From positions 1,819,501 through 1,883,500 of the forward strand of contig NZ_FNUD01000002.1 of NCBI RefSeq assembly GCF_900106095.1: DNA of 64,000 nucleotides, in the 5' to 3' direction. Shown here piece after piece: positions 18,684 through 27,480 of the stretch. Both the position numbers and the translations under genes were made by a program. This stretch comes from Pseudomonas deceptionensis (GTDB lineage: Bacteria > Pseudomonadota > Gammaproteobacteria > Pseudomonadales > Pseudomonadaceae). The stretch's first letter is position 1; each line of letters starts with the position of its first letter. Below the pieces are notes generated by a model, which did no database searches, was not told the origin of the DNA, and saw only the letters and a list, made by a program, of their open reading frames with translations.

Positions 18684-19307
18684 ATGTCGAACTTAGCGAC
18701 CACTGCTGGACACGCTCATGGTCACGACCATGAGCACGAGGAACACCACGACGCGGGCGAGACAACCATCTTTGGTTTCTGGCTCTACCTGATGACCGAC
18801 TGCATCTTGTTTGCGTCGATCTTCGCGGTATACGCGGTATTGGTAAACAACGTTGCAGGTGGCCCGTCGGGCCACGACATCTTCGAACTGCCGTACGTAC
18901 TGGGTGAAACCGCCCTGTTGCTGTTCAGTTCGATCACCTACGGCTTCGCCATGCTGGCGTTGTTCAAGGGTAAAAAGCAGCAGGTGCTGTTCTGGCTGGG
19001 CATGACCTTCCTGCTCGGTGCAGGCTTCATCGCCATGGAAATCAACGAGTTCCACCTGTTGATCTCCGAGGGCTACGGCCCTAGCCGTTCGGGCTTCCTG
19101 TCTGGCTTCTTCACCCTGGTCGGTACCCACGGTCTGCACGTGACCAGCGGTCTGATCTGGATGGCGATCATGATGTATCAGGTGCAGAAAAACGGCCTGA
19201 CTTCGACCAACAAGACCCGCCTGAGCTGCCTGAGCCTGTTCTGGCACTTCCTGGACGTGGTCTGGATCTGCGTATTCACCGTTGTTTACCTGATGGGGAC
19301 TTTGTAA
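18684..19307 (+). CDS. cyoC: Cytochrome bo3 ubiquinol oxidase subunit III
   Basis: The 207-residue membrane protein of the CoxC/CyoC family has five helices. A His-rich N-terminus ([18 protein letters not shown]) precedes the conserved [35 protein letters not shown] and [20 protein letters not shown] close the protein. Its stop overlaps the cyoD start by one base (TAATG), showing tight coupling. The subunit supports assembly and proton uptake of the oxidase. Confidence 0.97.
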   Translation: MSNLATTAGHAHGHDHEHEEHHDAGETTIFGFWLYLMTDCILFASIFAVYAVLVNNVAGGPSGHDIFELPYVLGETALLLFSSITYGFAMLALFKGKKQQVLFWLGMTFLLGAGFIAMEINEFHLLISEGYGPSRSGFLSGFFTLVGTHGLHVTSGLIWMAIMMYQVQKNGLTSTNKTRLSCLSLFWHFLDVVWICVFTVVYLMGTL

Positions 19308-19633
19308 TGGCTAACGCACATTCCGACGGCGCCAACCATGGCAGCGTGAAGTCCTATGCAATCGGCTTCATCCTGTCGGTGATCCTGACTGTTATTCCGT
19401 TCGGGCTGGTGATGTACCCATCGCTGCCCAAATTCACCACGCTGGCGATCGTGCTGTTGTTCGCTGTCGTTCAAGTGGTTGTTCACCTGGTGTACTTCCT
19501 GCACCTGGACCGTTCGCCTGCACAACGCAACAACGTCACCGCGCTGGTGTTTGCTGCGCTGGTTATTGTGCTGCTGGTGGGCTTGTCCCTGTGGATCATG
19601 TTCAGCATCCACACTGAAATGATGGCGAAGTGA
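19307..19633 (+). CDS. cyoD: Cytochrome bo3 ubiquinol oxidase subunit IV
   Basis: The 108-residue subunit has three membrane helices (AIGFILSVILTVIPFGLVM, LAIVLLFAVVQVVVHLVYFLH, ALVFAALVIVLLVGLSLWIMF) and the CyoD-type HLVYFLHLDRSPAQR loop. It helps CuB assembly in subunit I. It overlaps cyoC by one base and is followed 11 bases later by cyoE. Confidence 0.95.
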   Translation: MANAHSDGANHGSVKSYAIGFILSVILTVIPFGLVMYPSLPKFTTLAIVLLFAVVQVVVHLVYFLHLDRSPAQRNNVTALVFAALVIVLLVGLSLWIMFSIHTEMMAK

Positions 19634-19644
19634 GGTAAGACCCG

Positions 19645-20532
19645 ATGTCCTTTAAGCACTTTATCCAAATCACCAAACCGGGGATCATTTTCGGTAACGT
19701 GCTTTCTGTGGCAGGTGGGTTTTTCCTGGCCTCGAAGGGGCATTTCGATCTTGCCCTGTTCCTGGCCGCGGTAATCGGCACCTCCTTGGTGGTAGCGTCC
19801 GGTTGTGTGTTTAACAACTGCATCGACCGCGACATCGACATCAAGATGGACCGCACCAAGAACCGCGTACTGGTTCAAGGCCTGATCTCCCTCAAGGTGG
19901 CGCTGATTTACGCTACCTTGCTGGGGGTTGCCGGCCTTGCCCTGCTGTATCGCGTGGCCAACCCGCTGGCGGCTCTGTTCGCATCGATCGGCTTCGTGAT
20001 CTACGTGGGTCTGTACAGCCTGTACTTCAAGCGCAAGTCGGTTCACGGCACGCTGATTGGCAGTCTGTCGGGTGCAATGCCACCGGTTATTGGCTACGTG
20101 GCTGTGAGTAACAGCTTCGACATGGCCGCACTGACCCTGCTGGTGATGTTCAGCCTGTGGCAGATGCCGCATTCCTACGCCATCGCGATCTTCCGCTTCA
20201 ACGATTACCTGGCCGCATCGATTCCGGTGTTGCCAGTGAAGCGCGGGATCAAGGTTGCCAAGAAGCACATCCTGCTTTACATCCTCGCGTTCCTGATCGC
20301 GACCCTGATGCTCACCCTCGGCGGTTACGCCGGCATGAGCTACATGGCTGTGGCAGCCGCGATGGGCATGTACTGGTTGTACATGGCGTGGACGGGCTAC
20401 AAGGCCGTTGACGACAAGGTCTGGGCACGCAAACTGTTCGTGTTCTCGATCTTCACCATCACCGCCCTGAGCGTCATGATGTCTCTGGATTTCAAAGCGC
20501 CCGCCGAGTTGTTGCTGACTTACGCGCACTAA
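19645..20532 (+). CDS. cyoE: Protohaem IX farnesyltransferase (haem o synthase)
   Basis: The 295-residue UbiA-superfamily prenyltransferase converts haem b to the haem o needed by the oxidase. The first Asp-rich motif [18 protein letters not shown] binds farnesyl diphosphate, and [28 protein letters not shown] is the CyoE/CtaB signature; about nine membrane helices follow from the hydrophobic pattern. It closes the operon, with a strong terminator 14 bases after its stop. A ctaB paralogue for the aa3 oxidase may exist elsewhere; operon position settles the name here. Confidence 0.97.
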   Translation: MSFKHFIQITKPGIIFGNVLSVAGGFFLASKGHFDLALFLAAVIGTSLVVASGCVFNNCIDRDIDIKMDRTKNRVLVQGLISLKVALIYATLLGVAGLALLYRVANPLAALFASIGFVIYVGLYSLYFKRKSVHGTLIGSLSGAMPPVIGYVAVSNSFDMAALTLLVMFSLWQMPHSYAIAIFRFNDYLAASIPVLPVKRGIKVAKKHILLYILAFLIATLMLTLGGYAGMSYMAVAAAMGMYWLYMAWTGYKAVDDKVWARKLFVFSIFTITALSVMMSLDFKAPAELLLTYAH

Positions 20533-20545
20533 GAACGCCAGACCG

Positions 20546-20585
20546 AAAAACCCCCGCCTTCGAGAGGAGCGCGGGGGTTTTTTTT
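20546..20585 (+). terminator. Intrinsic terminator of the cyo operon
   Basis: A GC stem (AACCCCCGC / GCGGGGGTT) with a 13-base loop is followed by a run of T from 20578. It lies directly after cyoE. Confidence 0.9.
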
Positions 20586-20804
20586 GGCTGGGATTCAGAC
20601 CTGAGTATGGCGAGAGTGGGCGGGGATAGGGCGTAGGATATTTTGATAAGTAGTTGTTATTTGGTTTTGTGTGTGGTCTTTGGTTGCTTGAATTCTTACA
20701 ATCCCCTAGGGAAAGTCCTGCATTATTAATGGCGTACTAATGGTCAAATGCCCGGGCTTAACTTCATCAGGAAGTTCTGCTTAATTTGAACTAAGGTATA
20801 AAGC

Positions 20805-21275
20805 ATGTCCAAATTCTCGTTTAGGAAACTTATTGTTGTAGCGTCTCTAGTTTGTCTGCCGGCAACCGCCAGCTTTGCGACCAATCTTAATGTTGGCGTG
20901 GGTCAGTCAAAAACCTTCTCGCTCTCCTGCAAGTCTGGAAATTTTACCGGTATTGTTGAAGGCGTTGTAGGTAATCATTATCAGGCAGGTAAATGGGTAC
21001 ATACCACCCGCTACAAAATTACCCGTTCTAACGGTCAGAAAGGCGGCAATAAGGCCAACATAAACTTGTATGCTGGCAAAGCGCCGCACTTTATCGGCGA
21101 CGGTGGAAGCAAATCCCCTGACAGCATGAAGCAGGATGGTAATTGGCATAACCTCACGCTGCAACGAGGTAATATGGGGTTGGGTGCTTCCTTGAAGGGC
21201 GAGGCGTACTTCCAGTTTGTTTTTGATAAATCACTTGCCGATCCCGACTGCTACACCAGTTCAGTCTACTTCTAA
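20805..21275 (+). CDS. Secreted protein of unknown function (156 aa), upstream of an exporter cluster
   Basis: A Sec signal peptide (FRKLIVVASLVCLPATASFA, cleaved after residue 25) precedes a mature part of about 131 residues with only two cysteines (Cys42 and Cys149), which could form one disulfide joining its ends. The mature part is basic and rich in Gly, Asn, Lys and aromatic residues, with likely beta structure (QSKTFSLSCKSGNFTGIVEG, GEAYFQFVFDK). No known domain is recognised. Base composition is lower in GC than the cyo genes before it. It lies on the same strand 186 bases before the exporter genes and may belong with them, but this rests on position only. Confidence 0.7.
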   Translation: MSKFSFRKLIVVASLVCLPATASFATNLNVGVGQSKTFSLSCKSGNFTGIVEGVVGNHYQAGKWVHTTRYKITRSNGQKGGNKANINLYAGKAPHFIGDGGSKSPDSMKQDGNWHNLTLQRGNMGLGASLKGEAYFQFVFDKSLADPDCYTSSVYF

Positions 21276-21461
21276 GTCAGTTGTGCTCGTGCCGGTTTCT
21301 GGGGTGTGAGGTTGCGCACTCTTTCTTTTCAATGTTTCGGGAAGAAAGGGTGTGCAGTAAAAGTACATCTGCTGGTTTTAATTGCTTGGTTTCACTGCGC
21401 ACATAAAGATGTTGTGGGGTGGTTGATCTCTTGGCTTCTTGGTGAAAGGTACAGGCTTGTA

Positions 21462-22151
21462 ATGCACGACTTTAAATGCATTTCAATGAAAGGGGTCAGC
21501 AGAACTTACCGTCATGACGGTAAGTTGAATTCGGTTATCAGTCAGGTTGATCTTCAGATTGACGTGGGAGAAACCTGCGCCATTGTCGGCCCGTCCGGGT
21601 CCGGCAAAAGTACGCTATTGAACATTATCGGCCTGCTGGACTTTGCCGATGAGGGCGAGTACCTGTTCATGGGGCATCCGATATCCAAAGCTCAGAGTGA
21701 CGACCTGCCAACCCTTCGAAAGATGAACATCGGCTTTATCTTTCAGAACTTCAATTTGATCCCCCGCCTGAGTGTTGTCGAGAATGTGGCTTTGCCGCTT
21801 CGATACCGCGCAATGGATCGAGCGCGCTCCCTGGAAGAGGCCATGTTCATGCTGGAGCGGGTGGGCATGGCGCAGCGTGCCAGTTACAGGCCCGCCGACC
21901 TGTCAGGCGGGCAAAAGCAGCGAGTGGCCATCGCTCGTGCTCTGGTAGGCAAGCCGTCCCTGATTCTGGCCGATGAGCCGACTGGAAGTCTGGACAGCCA
22001 CACCGCCAGTGAAATTCTGGAACTGCTGCTGTCGATACAACAAGAAAAACACGTAACGCTATTGATCGTGACTCACGACATGGGTGTCGCGCAGCTCATG
22101 CAGCGTCAGGTTGTCGTGCGAAGTGGTGGTGTTGAGGAACTCCGGCCGTGA
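21462..22151 (+). CDS. ABC transporter ATPase of the MacB/LolD type
   Basis: The 229-residue stand-alone nucleotide-binding protein has Walker [11 protein letters not shown]-loop [10 protein letters not shown], signature [15 protein letters not shown], Walker [13 protein letters not shown] and the switch His in IVTHD. The [15 protein letters not shown] motif is characteristic of the MacB/LolD/FtsE branch that powers mechanotransmission exporters. ATG at 21462 places the domain at the usual distance; AAAGG is 12 bases upstream, which is long, and the frame is open further upstream. Its stop overlaps the permease GTG. In MacB this domain is fused to the permease; here they are separate, as in YknYZ or LolCDE. 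Confidence 0.93.
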   Translation: MHDFKCISMKGVSRTYRHDGKLNSVISQVDLQIDVGETCAIVGPSGSGKSTLLNIIGLLDFADEGEYLFMGHPISKAQSDDLPTLRKMNIGFIFQNFNLIPRLSVVENVALPLRYRAMDRARSLEEAMFMLERVGMAQRASYRPADLSGGQKQRVAIARALVGKPSLILADEPTGSLDSHTASEILELLLSIQQEKHVTLLIVTHDMGVAQLMQRQVVVRSGGVEELRP

Positions 22152-23353
22152 GTTTTTTAACCCGGTTGATAACCCCCGCCCTGGCCCAGGTTGTTGAAGA
22201 TGCCCTCGACAGTTTTCGTACCCTGGGCAAACGCTCGGTACTGGCGTTGTTAGGCATTGTGATTGGTAGTGGCTCTATCGTGGCGGTGATTAATATTGGT
22301 CATAACGCCGGACAGGAGGCGGCGAAAATATTTCAGGATATGGGTGTTGATACTTTGATTGCCAATCTTAATAACGATTTGAATATTGAAGACTCCCTTC
22401 TCTGGCACGATGCTGCAAAAATCCGGGCGCTTGATTTGCCGGGACTAATGATTGCACCTGTTTCGGATGTTTCGGGCAAGGTCAGTTTTAATCATCAGCA
22501 GGTCGATGCGAAAATTGTCGGGACGGAACCGGCACTGTTGGGCGTGATGAATTTATCTGTCAGCCGCGGGCGTTTTTTACATGACTTTGATCGTGACGAT
22601 AATGTCGTTGTGCTCGGTCATAAAGTGGCGGCTTCTCTGAGTAATAGCGGTCTCACAGTCCAACTCGGCGATTGGCTCAGGATCAAGGGTTACTTGTTCA
22701 GGACGGTCGGTGTATTGCAGCCCGCGAGCACCTCAATGATCAATCCGGTATTGACCGATGATTCGGTATTTATTCCGTTTCGGGGGCTTGCCCGAGTGGA
22801 CAGTAGCGCAAGCATTTTTAATGTGGTTATGCGTGTCATGCCTGCGCATAACCTCGAACGGGTCATGCCGCTGATACTGGAACGTTTGAGCCGTGCATTT
22901 AAAACACGCACTGTTGAAATGGTCGCCCCGAAACAAATGATGGAGGCCATGAGCCGCCAGGATAAAACCTTTCATTATCTGCTGATGGCGCTGGGGGTTA
23001 TTACGCTGGTGGGGGGCGGTGTTGCCGTCATGAACGTGATGTATATGAATGTTTCTGAGCGTCGTATTGAAATCGGTTTACGAATGGCAATTGGCGCTCG
23101 CCGCCAGGACATCCGCAATCTGTTTCTGGTCGAAGCGCTCGCGCTCAGTACAGTGGGTGCTGTGTTGGGGGCGGGCGTCGGTATTGCACTGGCCTGGTTG
23201 TATGCCTTGGTATCGGGTTGGGCGTTTGAGTTGGCGATGCTGTCCATCCCGTTGGGCGTTTCAAGTACGTTACTGGTCGGCGTTTTCTTTGGGTTGAAAC
23301 CTGCAATTGCGGCTTCGCGCCTTACACCTGTAGAGGCGCTCCGTGATTATTAA
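22148..23353 (+). CDS. MacB/FtsX-like ABC permease
   Basis: The 401-residue protein matches the membrane half of MacB: one N-terminal helix (SVLALLGIVIGSGSIVAVINIG), a periplasmic domain of about 230 residues (MacB_PCD-like), and a C-terminal FtsX domain with three helices (LLMALGVITLVGGGVAVMNVM, ALSTVGAVLGAGVGIALAWL, STLLVGVFFGLKPAIAASRL). NVMYMNVSERRIEIGLRMAIGARRQDI is the family's cytoplasmic coupling-helix motif. It starts at GTG 22148, overlapping the ATPase stop, and its last 11 bases overlap the outer-membrane gene. It should act by mechanotransmission, handing periplasmic substrate to the adaptor and channel. Confidence 0.92.
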   Translation: MSFLTRLITPALAQVVEDALDSFRTLGKRSVLALLGIVIGSGSIVAVINIGHNAGQEAAKIFQDMGVDTLIANLNNDLNIEDSLLWHDAAKIRALDLPGLMIAPVSDVSGKVSFNHQQVDAKIVGTEPALLGVMNLSVSRGRFLHDFDRDDNVVVLGHKVAASLSNSGLTVQLGDWLRIKGYLFRTVGVLQPASTSMINPVLTDDSVFIPFRGLARVDSSASIFNVVMRVMPAHNLERVMPLILERLSRAFKTRTVEMVAPKQMMEAMSRQDKTFHYLLMALGVITLVGGGVAVMNVMYMNVSERRIEIGLRMAIGARRQDIRNLFLVEALALSTVGAVLGAGVGIALAWLYALVSGWAFELAMLSIPLGVSSTLLVGVFFGLKPAIAASRLTPVEALRDY

Positions 23354-24824
23354 ACTGGCCGTTATTACAAGCGCGGCGTGCTGTGCTTTGATCCTGTCGA
23401 AACAACTGGCGGCAGCCCCGGCCCGGGTCGACACCCGCGTGACGCTTCAGAGCGAATTGCGCAGTGACTTGTTGAGTCAGCATTCCATCGATCTGTCCTT
23501 GGCTGAAGCCGTTTCGCTGGGCCTGCGCCGCAACTACAGCATTCGTAGCCTCAAGCTCCAGCGCTTGCGGGAGAAGTTCGATCTGCTTGTGGCGGATGAC
23601 ATGTTCAACCCAAAACTGAAGCTCAGTGGTACTCACGGGCTATCCAAGGGCAGCGCCGACAGCGGTCGTTCTACTGGCATCACGCCCTCGGTGAGCTTGC
23701 TGGGTGAATACGGGACCAACCTTGATCTGAACTGGAGCCAGAAGCTCAGTGCCACGAAAAAAACGGGCGACTTGAGCAGTGATGGCCTGGGGCTGACGTT
23801 GACTCAACCGTTGCTCAGGGGGGCAGGTAAAGAGGTCGCGACGGCCCCCTTGCGCCTGGCCAAACTGACCGAGCAAGTCAACCAGCTGAATGTGAAGGCG
23901 AACGTATCCCAAACCCTGTACGACATCATTGCTGCCTATCGCACGCTGATGAAATCCCAGAGTCAGGTGACGCTTGCCCTGGAGGCGCTTGAACGGGCCG
24001 TTTTGCTCCTCAAGGTCAACAAACAGCTGATTGAAGCAGGACGAGTTGCGGAGTTTGACGTTGTCCAGATCGAAGCGGATATCGCGACACAGGAGCTGGC
24101 GGTAGAAGAGGCGAAAAACCAGCTGCAAGCGAGTCGATTACTGATGCTCAAGTTATTGGCACTCGATCTGGCGACGCCTGTACGTGCCAGTGACACCCTG
24201 CAAGTGACCCGGCTTGATATTGATCAGGCGACGGCGTTTGGGGTGGCGCAGGCCAGGCAGCCGCAATACCTGGCGACACTGCTACAGAGCGAGCAGGCAG
24301 CGATCAACCTGTTGGTCGCCCAAGACAGAGCTCTTTGGGATGTGTCGTGGGTGGCGGGAGTCAATCAGCAACGGGATCAGCACAGTCTCAAAGGTTCCAG
24401 TCGGACGTGGGACAGTTACACAGGCCTGAAGCTGGAGATCCCCATTGGAGATATCAGCATCCGCCAGGGCAAGGTCAATGCCCAGAGCCTGGTTGAGCAG
24501 CAGCAGTTGCTCCAAGAAGAGGCGCGTCTTGATTTGAAACGCCAGATCACCGATTCGGTCCGCGGGCTTAACACCCTGTGGCGTCAGCTTGAAATCTCCC
24601 AACGGGTGATGGACCTCTCCAGGCGCAAGCTGTCCATCGAGAGCGACAAGTTGAATGCGGGGCGATCCAGCAACTTTCAAATCATCAGTTTCGAAGCCGA
24701 CCTGCGTGCGGCGGAAGATGCCAATTTGAGCGCGAAGATTTCATATCTGGATGCCAGAGCCCAGCTGGATCTGCTGCTGGGCGTCATGCTGGAGAGCTGG
24801 GAGATTTCACTTGAGAGTTTTTGA
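23343..24824 (+). CDS. TolC-family outer-membrane efflux protein
   Basis: The 493-residue outer-membrane channel has a signal peptide (KLAVITSAACCALILSKQLAAA) without a clear lipobox, then duplicated OEP repeats with long amphipathic helices. LSLAEAVSLGLRRNYSIRSLKLQ and LTLTQPLLRGAGKEVA are signature stretches of the family, and a second hairpin lies near KLNAGRSSNFQIISFEADL. It starts with GTG at 23343, inside the end of the permease gene, and overlaps the adaptor start. Having a dedicated channel in the operon suggests a specialised exporter rather than one using the general TolC. Confidence 0.92.
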   Translation: MIIKLAVITSAACCALILSKQLAAAPARVDTRVTLQSELRSDLLSQHSIDLSLAEAVSLGLRRNYSIRSLKLQRLREKFDLLVADDMFNPKLKLSGTHGLSKGSADSGRSTGITPSVSLLGEYGTNLDLNWSQKLSATKKTGDLSSDGLGLTLTQPLLRGAGKEVATAPLRLAKLTEQVNQLNVKANVSQTLYDIIAAYRTLMKSQSQVTLALEALERAVLLLKVNKQLIEAGRVAEFDVVQIEADIATQELAVEEAKNQLQASRLLMLKLLALDLATPVRASDTLQVTRLDIDQATAFGVAQARQPQYLATLLQSEQAAINLLVAQDRALWDVSWVAGVNQQRDQHSLKGSSRTWDSYTGLKLEIPIGDISIRQGKVNAQSLVEQQQLLQEEARLDLKRQITDSVRGLNTLWRQLEISQRVMDLSRRKLSIESDKLNAGRSSNFQIISFEADLRAAEDANLSAKISYLDARAQLDLLLGVMLESWEISLESF

Positions 24825-26073
24825 CCGGTTAAAGGCCCTGACGGGGGGCTGGAAGTCTCTTACGGCAGGGGGGTTGGTACTGATCTTGTTGCTGGTGTTG
24901 TACCTGCCAGCGGCCCCGGACGCCGCAGTTTCCTGGGTGGCTGTCGGTAGCCAGAAACTGGAGCATGAAATCGGCCTGGTCGGCAAAATCGAACCGGTTG
25001 AGACAACCATCATCACCGTTCCTTTTGATGGTTTTGCCTTGGCCAATGAATTGCGGCCGGGCATGCAGATCGAACAGGGGCAGGTCTTGTTGTCGCTCGA
25101 TACGGCCCTGCTGGACATCAAGGTCAGGGACGCCCTGGCCACCAAGCTGAAAATGCAGCAGGCCGTTGAGGTCTACAAGACATGGGCTACGGGGCCGGAA
25201 ATGACGCGGGCCAGACAGGCCCTCAGAGTGGCCGAACTGTCCACAGGCAGTCTTGAGCTTGAGCTTTCTCAAGTCGAGGCGCTGTATCAAAAAGGCATTG
25301 TCCCGCGTAATGAACGTGATGCCTTGAAGCAGCAGCATTACCTGCAATCCCTTGAACTGACAGCAGCCACAAGGGAACTCAAAAATGTGCAGGTGGCCGG
25401 CAAGGGTGAGGCCAGAACCATTGCCGATATGGAATACCAGAACGCATCCATCGCCCATCAACAGCTAAGCGCCTTGCTGGAACACAAGACCCTCTATGCT
25501 CCATTTTCGGGTGTTGTGCTGTCCCTTGGGGCGCCGCAGACGACAGGGGGCGAAGTGGGAGCGTTGCACCAAGGCGCTCTTTTGGCCAAAGGCCAGCAAC
25601 TGATCAAACTGGCGAACATGAAAGGGCTCAAGGTGGTTACCCAGGTGGCGGAGTCGGACGTGAACACGTTTGCCCTTAACCAGGAAGTCGCTATAGCTGG
25701 CGATGGATTTTCGGGGCGGGTACTCAGTGGTTACGTCAGCGCCATCAGTCAGTTGGCCGTTCCGGATGACAATGCAGGCAATGCTGCCAGATTCCCGATC
25801 ACCATCACCGTGAATGCCCCGGAGAGCGGGGATTTCAAGGACGTTCGGCTGGGCATGAGTGTCCACATGACGATCGTGACATACCGCAATGAACACAGCT
25901 TTATCATCCCTCACGGGGCGGTTGAACAGGCAGGGGGCGCAAGCTTCGTGGAGCACCGTGAAGACCTTGACGCGCCAGTGATCCGGCGCGAGGTCACGAT
26001 CGGCCAATCCACCGCCCAAGGGGTTGAGGTGTTCGGGCTGACCCCCGGGTTTGTGAGTGTGAAGCACTTGTGA
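24811..26073 (+). CDS. HlyD/MacA-like periplasmic adaptor protein
   Basis: The 420-residue membrane-fusion protein has one N-terminal helix (SLTAGGLVLILLLVLYLP), a barrel-sandwich half (IEPVETTIITVPFDGFALA), a long coiled hairpin at about 110-220 rich in Leu, Glu and Gln, the second half (KTLYAPFSGVVLSLGAP) and a beta-barrel ending GVEVFGLTPGFVSVKHL. The open frame begins at 24751, but TTG at 24811 is preferred: GGGAG lies 7 bases before it, the upstream part duplicates outer-membrane gene sequence, and the helix then sits near the N-terminus. It overlaps the previous gene by 14 bases and completes the exporter. Confidence 0.88.
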   Translation: MRVFDRLKALTGGWKSLTAGGLVLILLLVLYLPAAPDAAVSWVAVGSQKLEHEIGLVGKIEPVETTIITVPFDGFALANELRPGMQIEQGQVLLSLDTALLDIKVRDALATKLKMQQAVEVYKTWATGPEMTRARQALRVAELSTGSLELELSQVEALYQKGIVPRNERDALKQQHYLQSLELTAATRELKNVQVAGKGEARTIADMEYQNASIAHQQLSALLEHKTLYAPFSGVVLSLGAPQTTGGEVGALHQGALLAKGQQLIKLANMKGLKVVTQVAESDVNTFALNQEVAIAGDGFSGRVLSGYVSAISQLAVPDDNAGNAARFPITITVNAPESGDFKDVRLGMSVHMTIVTYRNEHSFIIPHGAVEQAGGASFVEHREDLDAPVIRREVTIGQSTAQGVEVFGLTPGFVSVKHL

Positions 26074-26108
26074 AAGCGCGATAGCTCACAACCCAACCCC
26101 CACTGCTG

Positions 26109-27440
26109 TTAAGCCGTCGCCGGCAACATTGGCTGCATTCTGCTGATTCCTGTGGCGGCCGCATAAGGTCGCAATATGCTAATCAGCAGTCCGCTTGCCA
26201 GCAGGTACCCCCCAGAGCAAATGACCATTGACCAGCGCAGTGCGTCAGCGCCGATATACGGGGTCAAATGATCGCTCAGCACACCAACGGCCAACGGCCC
26301 GAACCCTGCCCCCAGCGCCATGATTGCGAAGTTGTAAATCGCAATCATGGTCGCCCGGCGTTCCGGGATCACCAGTTGCGCAATGGCGGTGTAGCTGGGC
26401 GCCATCCACCACATGCCGAACACCGACATGGCGAACATAAATATGGCCGCTTGCGGTACCAGCAGCGCACCCAGCGACCAGGGATTGCCTGCCGGGTACA
26501 ACGCAAACGCCACGGCCATGGGGCAGGCGAGCAGTGAGCCGACAATCGGCACACCCAGTTGCCAGCGACTGTCACGCTGGGCCAGATAGGAACTCAGCCA
26601 GCCGCTGGAGAGTGAGCCGATGACGGCGCCCGGCCCGGCAGCCAGGCCCATGATGATGCCCGCATCCTTGAGCGACAGCCCGTGGCTGCGCACCAGGAAC
26701 GCCGTGCTCCAGATGCTGAAGGCGTAACTGGAAAACGCCAGCAGGGCTCCCGCCACGGCAATGCGCACGAAGGTCTTGGATCGCCAGGCCACGCGCATCA
26801 CTTGCATCACGCTTTCGTGGGGCAAGGCCGGTCGCGCCTGCTGAGCCTTTTCCCAGAGCCCGCGCAGCGGTTCAGTGGCCGTGAGGCGCAGCAACACGGC
26901 GGCAACAATGCCCGGGATTGCCATCCAGATAAATGCTTCACGCCAGCCGTGGTAATAGGCGATATAGGCCCCCAGGCTCATCCCCAGCAGCGCCCCGATC
27001 GGTGCGCCGAGCATGAACACGCTGATGGCCTTGGCCCGCTGGTGCGGCGGGTAGAGGTCGGCGATGATCGACATCGAGGCTGCGCCGCTGCCCGACTCAC
27101 CTACCGCCACGCCAACCCGCGCCAGTGCCAGTTGCCAGAAGTTGCTGGCGAAGCCGCAGAGCATGGCCATCACGCTCCAGAACGCGCAGCACCAGCCGAT
27201 CAGGTTGCGTCGGTGCGCGCGGTCGGCATAGCGCCCTAGCGGGATCGCGAACACGCAGTACACCAGCGCAAAGGCCAGCCCCGTGAGCAGGCCGATCTGG
27301 GTGTCGGAGACGTGGAACTCGGCTTTGATCGGTTCTATGACCACGCCCATGACCTGGCGGTCTATCAGGCTGACCGCTGAAATCAGGAACAACACAAACA
27401 AGGTGTAATGACGGCGAAATCCACGGACTTGGGTGTTCAT
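26109..27440 (-). CDS. MFS transporter (Spinster-like)
   Basis: The 443-residue protein has 12 hydrophobic segments. The first half opens with LFVLFLISAVSLIDRQVMGVVIEPIKAEFHVSDTQIG style sequence typical of the Spns/YhjE branch of the major facilitator superfamily, with the loop 2-3 motif GRYADRAHRRNLIG and VGVAVGESGSGAASMSIIADLYPP in helix 4-5. The direction and substrate are unknown. It is the last of three minus-strand genes after an OprB-like porin and an amidase, so it may import the amide hydrolysed by the amidase or its product. Confidence 0.88.
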   Translation of the reverse strand: MNTQVRGFRRHYTLFVLFLISAVSLIDRQVMGVVIEPIKAEFHVSDTQIGLLTGLAFALVYCVFAIPLGRYADRAHRRNLIGWCCAFWSVMAMLCGFASNFWQLALARVGVAVGESGSGAASMSIIADLYPPHQRAKAISVFMLGAPIGALLGMSLGAYIAYYHGWREAFIWMAIPGIVAAVLLRLTATEPLRGLWEKAQQARPALPHESVMQVMRVAWRSKTFVRIAVAGALLAFSSYAFSIWSTAFLVRSHGLSLKDAGIIMGLAAGPGAVIGSLSSGWLSSYLAQRDSRWQLGVPIVGSLLACPMAVAFALYPAGNPWSLGALLVPQAAIFMFAMSVFGMWWMAPSYTAIAQLVIPERRATMIAIYNFAIMALGAGFGPLAVGVLSDHLTPYIGADALRWSMVICSGGYLLASGLLISILRPYAAATGISRMQPMLPATA

Positions 27441-27480
27441 CAGTTCAATCCCATCGAGCAGTGTTCATCGGTTGAGTGCG

